NCBI GenBank assembly: GCA_963760285.1 | Contig: CAVXCI010000001.1 | Span: forward strand, 1,612,001-1,676,000 | Direction of reading: 5' to 3' | Length of the DNA: 64,000 nt | Source of the DNA: PALSA-278 sp963760285 | Lineage (GTDB): Bacteria; Acidobacteriota; Terriglobia; Acidiferrales; UBA7541 | Shown: one piece after another, positions 63,186 to 64,000 of the stretch | How positions within the stretch are numbered: position 1 is the stretch's first letter | How the letters are laid out: every line of letters starts with the position of its first letter | Made by a program: the position numbers and the translations under genes | The notes under the pieces: model-generated | Databases searched by the model: none | The model's input: only the letters and a program-made list of their open reading frames with translations | What the model was told of the DNA's origin: nothing

Positions 63186-63872
63186 ATGGCACTCAAAGTC
63201 CCCCCACCGCATATCGTCGCCATTAAAAAGTTTCTGGAACTGCCAGACGCTAAGATTGCACAATTGCTCGATGCCCTTGCAAAGGCTGGCCCACAATTCA
63301 ATCTCTCGGATCTCGCTCGCGAAATATCAGGGCACTTGGATTCACCACGGGATATAAGCGAGGGAATCGTTAACGTATTGGGAAGTCTCTATCTTACAAG
63401 GGAGAGCCAAAACGCGCCGGTGGAGGCATTTGTAGACCAGGAAGTTCATAATGCCCTGAAAAGAGCGGACATTTTTTCCGGGAAGAACGGGGAAGCTCAA
63501 TGGGTGAAACTCCGGGACTTCCTTATCGTTGCTTTGGCGCTGGACAATACAGTCGGGACGGCAGCCAAGGCCGGCCACGTTCTAACGCAGCACGAGCGCA
63601 TTTTCGTCGCAGCAACGATATTGACCGACGTTCGCCCTATCTTTCATGTGGATGTTTCTGAGAAACCGCAGTCAGCGGTGATTGTTCATATGCTGCGAAT
63701 CGTGCAACGCGACTACTTTGGCAACCAAGAGGACAAATATTTTGCGCTAGACAGCAATGATATCAGAAACATCAGGATGCTAATTGATCGCGCAATGAAG
63801 AAAGAAGAGACATTGAAGAACCTTATGAATGATTCAGGTGTCACCGTTCTCACGCCGAAGAGTTTTTTCTAG
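63186..63872 (+). CDS. Unknown 228-residue protein of the right-edge cassette
   Basis: I do not recognise a named domain. The N-terminal third is helical (IVAIKKFLELPDAKIAQLLD, LSDLAREISGHLDSPRDISE). A middle segment reads AFVDQEVHNALKRADIF. A beta-containing C-terminal part reads VLTQHERIFVAATILTDVRP, IFHVDVSEKPQSAVIVHML and YFALDSNDIRNIRMLIDRAM. The ATG at 63186 has AGGA ten bases upstream, and a TATAAT (63118-63123) precedes it, with no good -35. It is 192 bases after the Ntn-hydrolase gene and 13 bases before the next one, on the same strand, with similar low GC. A functional link with the Ntn-hydrolase is inferred only from position. Confidence 0.75.
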   Translation: MALKVPPPHIVAIKKFLELPDAKIAQLLDALAKAGPQFNLSDLAREISGHLDSPRDISEGIVNVLGSLYLTRESQNAPVEAFVDQEVHNALKRADIFSGKNGEAQWVKLRDFLIVALALDNTVGTAAKAGHVLTQHERIFVAATILTDVRPIFHVDVSEKPQSAVIVHMLRIVQRDYFGNQEDKYFALDSNDIRNIRMLIDRAMKKEETLKNLMNDSGVTVLTPKSFF

Positions 63873-63885
63873 GAGCACCGACGCT

Positions 63886-64000
63886 ATGCCAACGGCACAG
63901 ACAGTGTCTAGATGTGACGAAATGCCAATTCACCTCGCCGACTGGGCTGAGCCATTCGACTATCCCGCCCGCTGGACAGACCTCGCCGACGAGAGTCCTA
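63886..64000 (+). CDS. Start of a further gene, cut by the window edge
   Basis: An ATG at 63886 is preceded by AGGAG, which overlaps the stop region of the upstream gene. The frame stays open for 38 codons to the end of the window and reads MPTAQTVSRCDEMPIHLADW then AEPFDYPARWTDLADES. The short gap to the previous gene suggests one operon. A second in-frame ATG lies at about 63922. The product cannot be identified from this fragment. Confidence 0.6.
   Translation, partial: MPTAQTVSRCDEMPIHLADWAEPFDYPARWTDLADESP

Noticed and set aside
1..64000. tRNA, rRNA or CRISPR arrays
   Set aside because: I looked for T-loop GTTCRA strings with acceptor pairing, for conserved rRNA segments, and for regularly spaced direct repeats with unique spacers. 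The only tandem array (61.3-61.6 kb) has 140-base units without spacers.

Overview
The window is 64 kb of GC-rich bacterial chromosome, most likely from an Acidobacteriota member (class Terriglobia or a neighbour). The call rests on gene content: HAF-repeat and GloVer-repeat secreted proteins, an FG-GAP-bearing secretin, a fused aroD-aroE, LpxI-type lipid A synthesis with a neighbouring Gfo/Idh oxidoreductase, and palindromic repeats of the form GTCATCCCGAG...CGAGGGACCTGC. No rRNA, tRNA or CRISPR array was seen.

Layout. 0-6.1 kb: a minus-strand run aroDE, sucC, sucD, ndk, DUF2905, xseA (shikimate pathway, TCA cycle, nucleotides, DNA repair). 6.2-11.6 kb: a secreted protein, AMMECR1-family protein, pgsA, and a large secretin whose barrel region carries seven FG-GAP repeats. 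11.7-18.5 kb: the rimP-nusA-infB-ylxP-rbfA-truB operon with a strong promoter and a hairpin plus T-run in its leader. 18.9-25.9 kb: hflX, miaA, a possible 28-residue membrane peptide, a TonB-like protein, and lipid A genes (Gfo/Idh, lpxI, lpxA, fabZ). 26-31.8 kb: a secreted hypothetical, M20 and M1 peptidases, and a class IV aminotransferase. 31.8-40.9 kb: pterin dehydratase, an MGDG-synthase-like glycosyltransferase, PHP hydrolase, PAP2 phosphatase, type III polyketide synthase with its methyltransferase, FdhD with a formate-dehydrogenase-like molybdoenzyme, and a methyltransferase. 41.2-46.5 kb: a putative polyphosphate locus (CHAD-HD, SixA, Ppx/GppA, two thymidylate-kinase-like proteins). 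46.5-59.8 kb: propeller and repeat proteins, a class V aminotransferase, GGDEF, DinB, family 5 UDG, Lon-like protease and AI-2E transporter. 60-62 kb: a dense palindromic-repeat tract enclosing a zinc-ribbon/HTH-like protein. 62.1-64 kb: a visibly less GC-rich cassette with a proteasome/HslV-like Ntn-hydrolase, an unknown 228-residue protein and a gene cut by the window edge.

Reading-frame quality is uneven. Genes at about 0-4.5, 19-26, 30-40 and 43-46 kb are broken by many single-base shifts, although they include core genes (sucC, sucD, ndk, fabZ, lpxA). Where a site can be inspected, the missing base usually falls in a short homopolymer. I read these as sequencing or assembly indels, not gene decay, and annotate the whole genes across the shifts; exact protein ends are therefore less certain there.

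The observations most worth following are the Ntn-hydrolase cassette at the right edge, the secretin with an inserted FG-GAP propeller, the repeat tract that has entered a coding sequence, the polyphosphate-type locus with an odd kinase pair, and the leader hairpin before the nusA operon.
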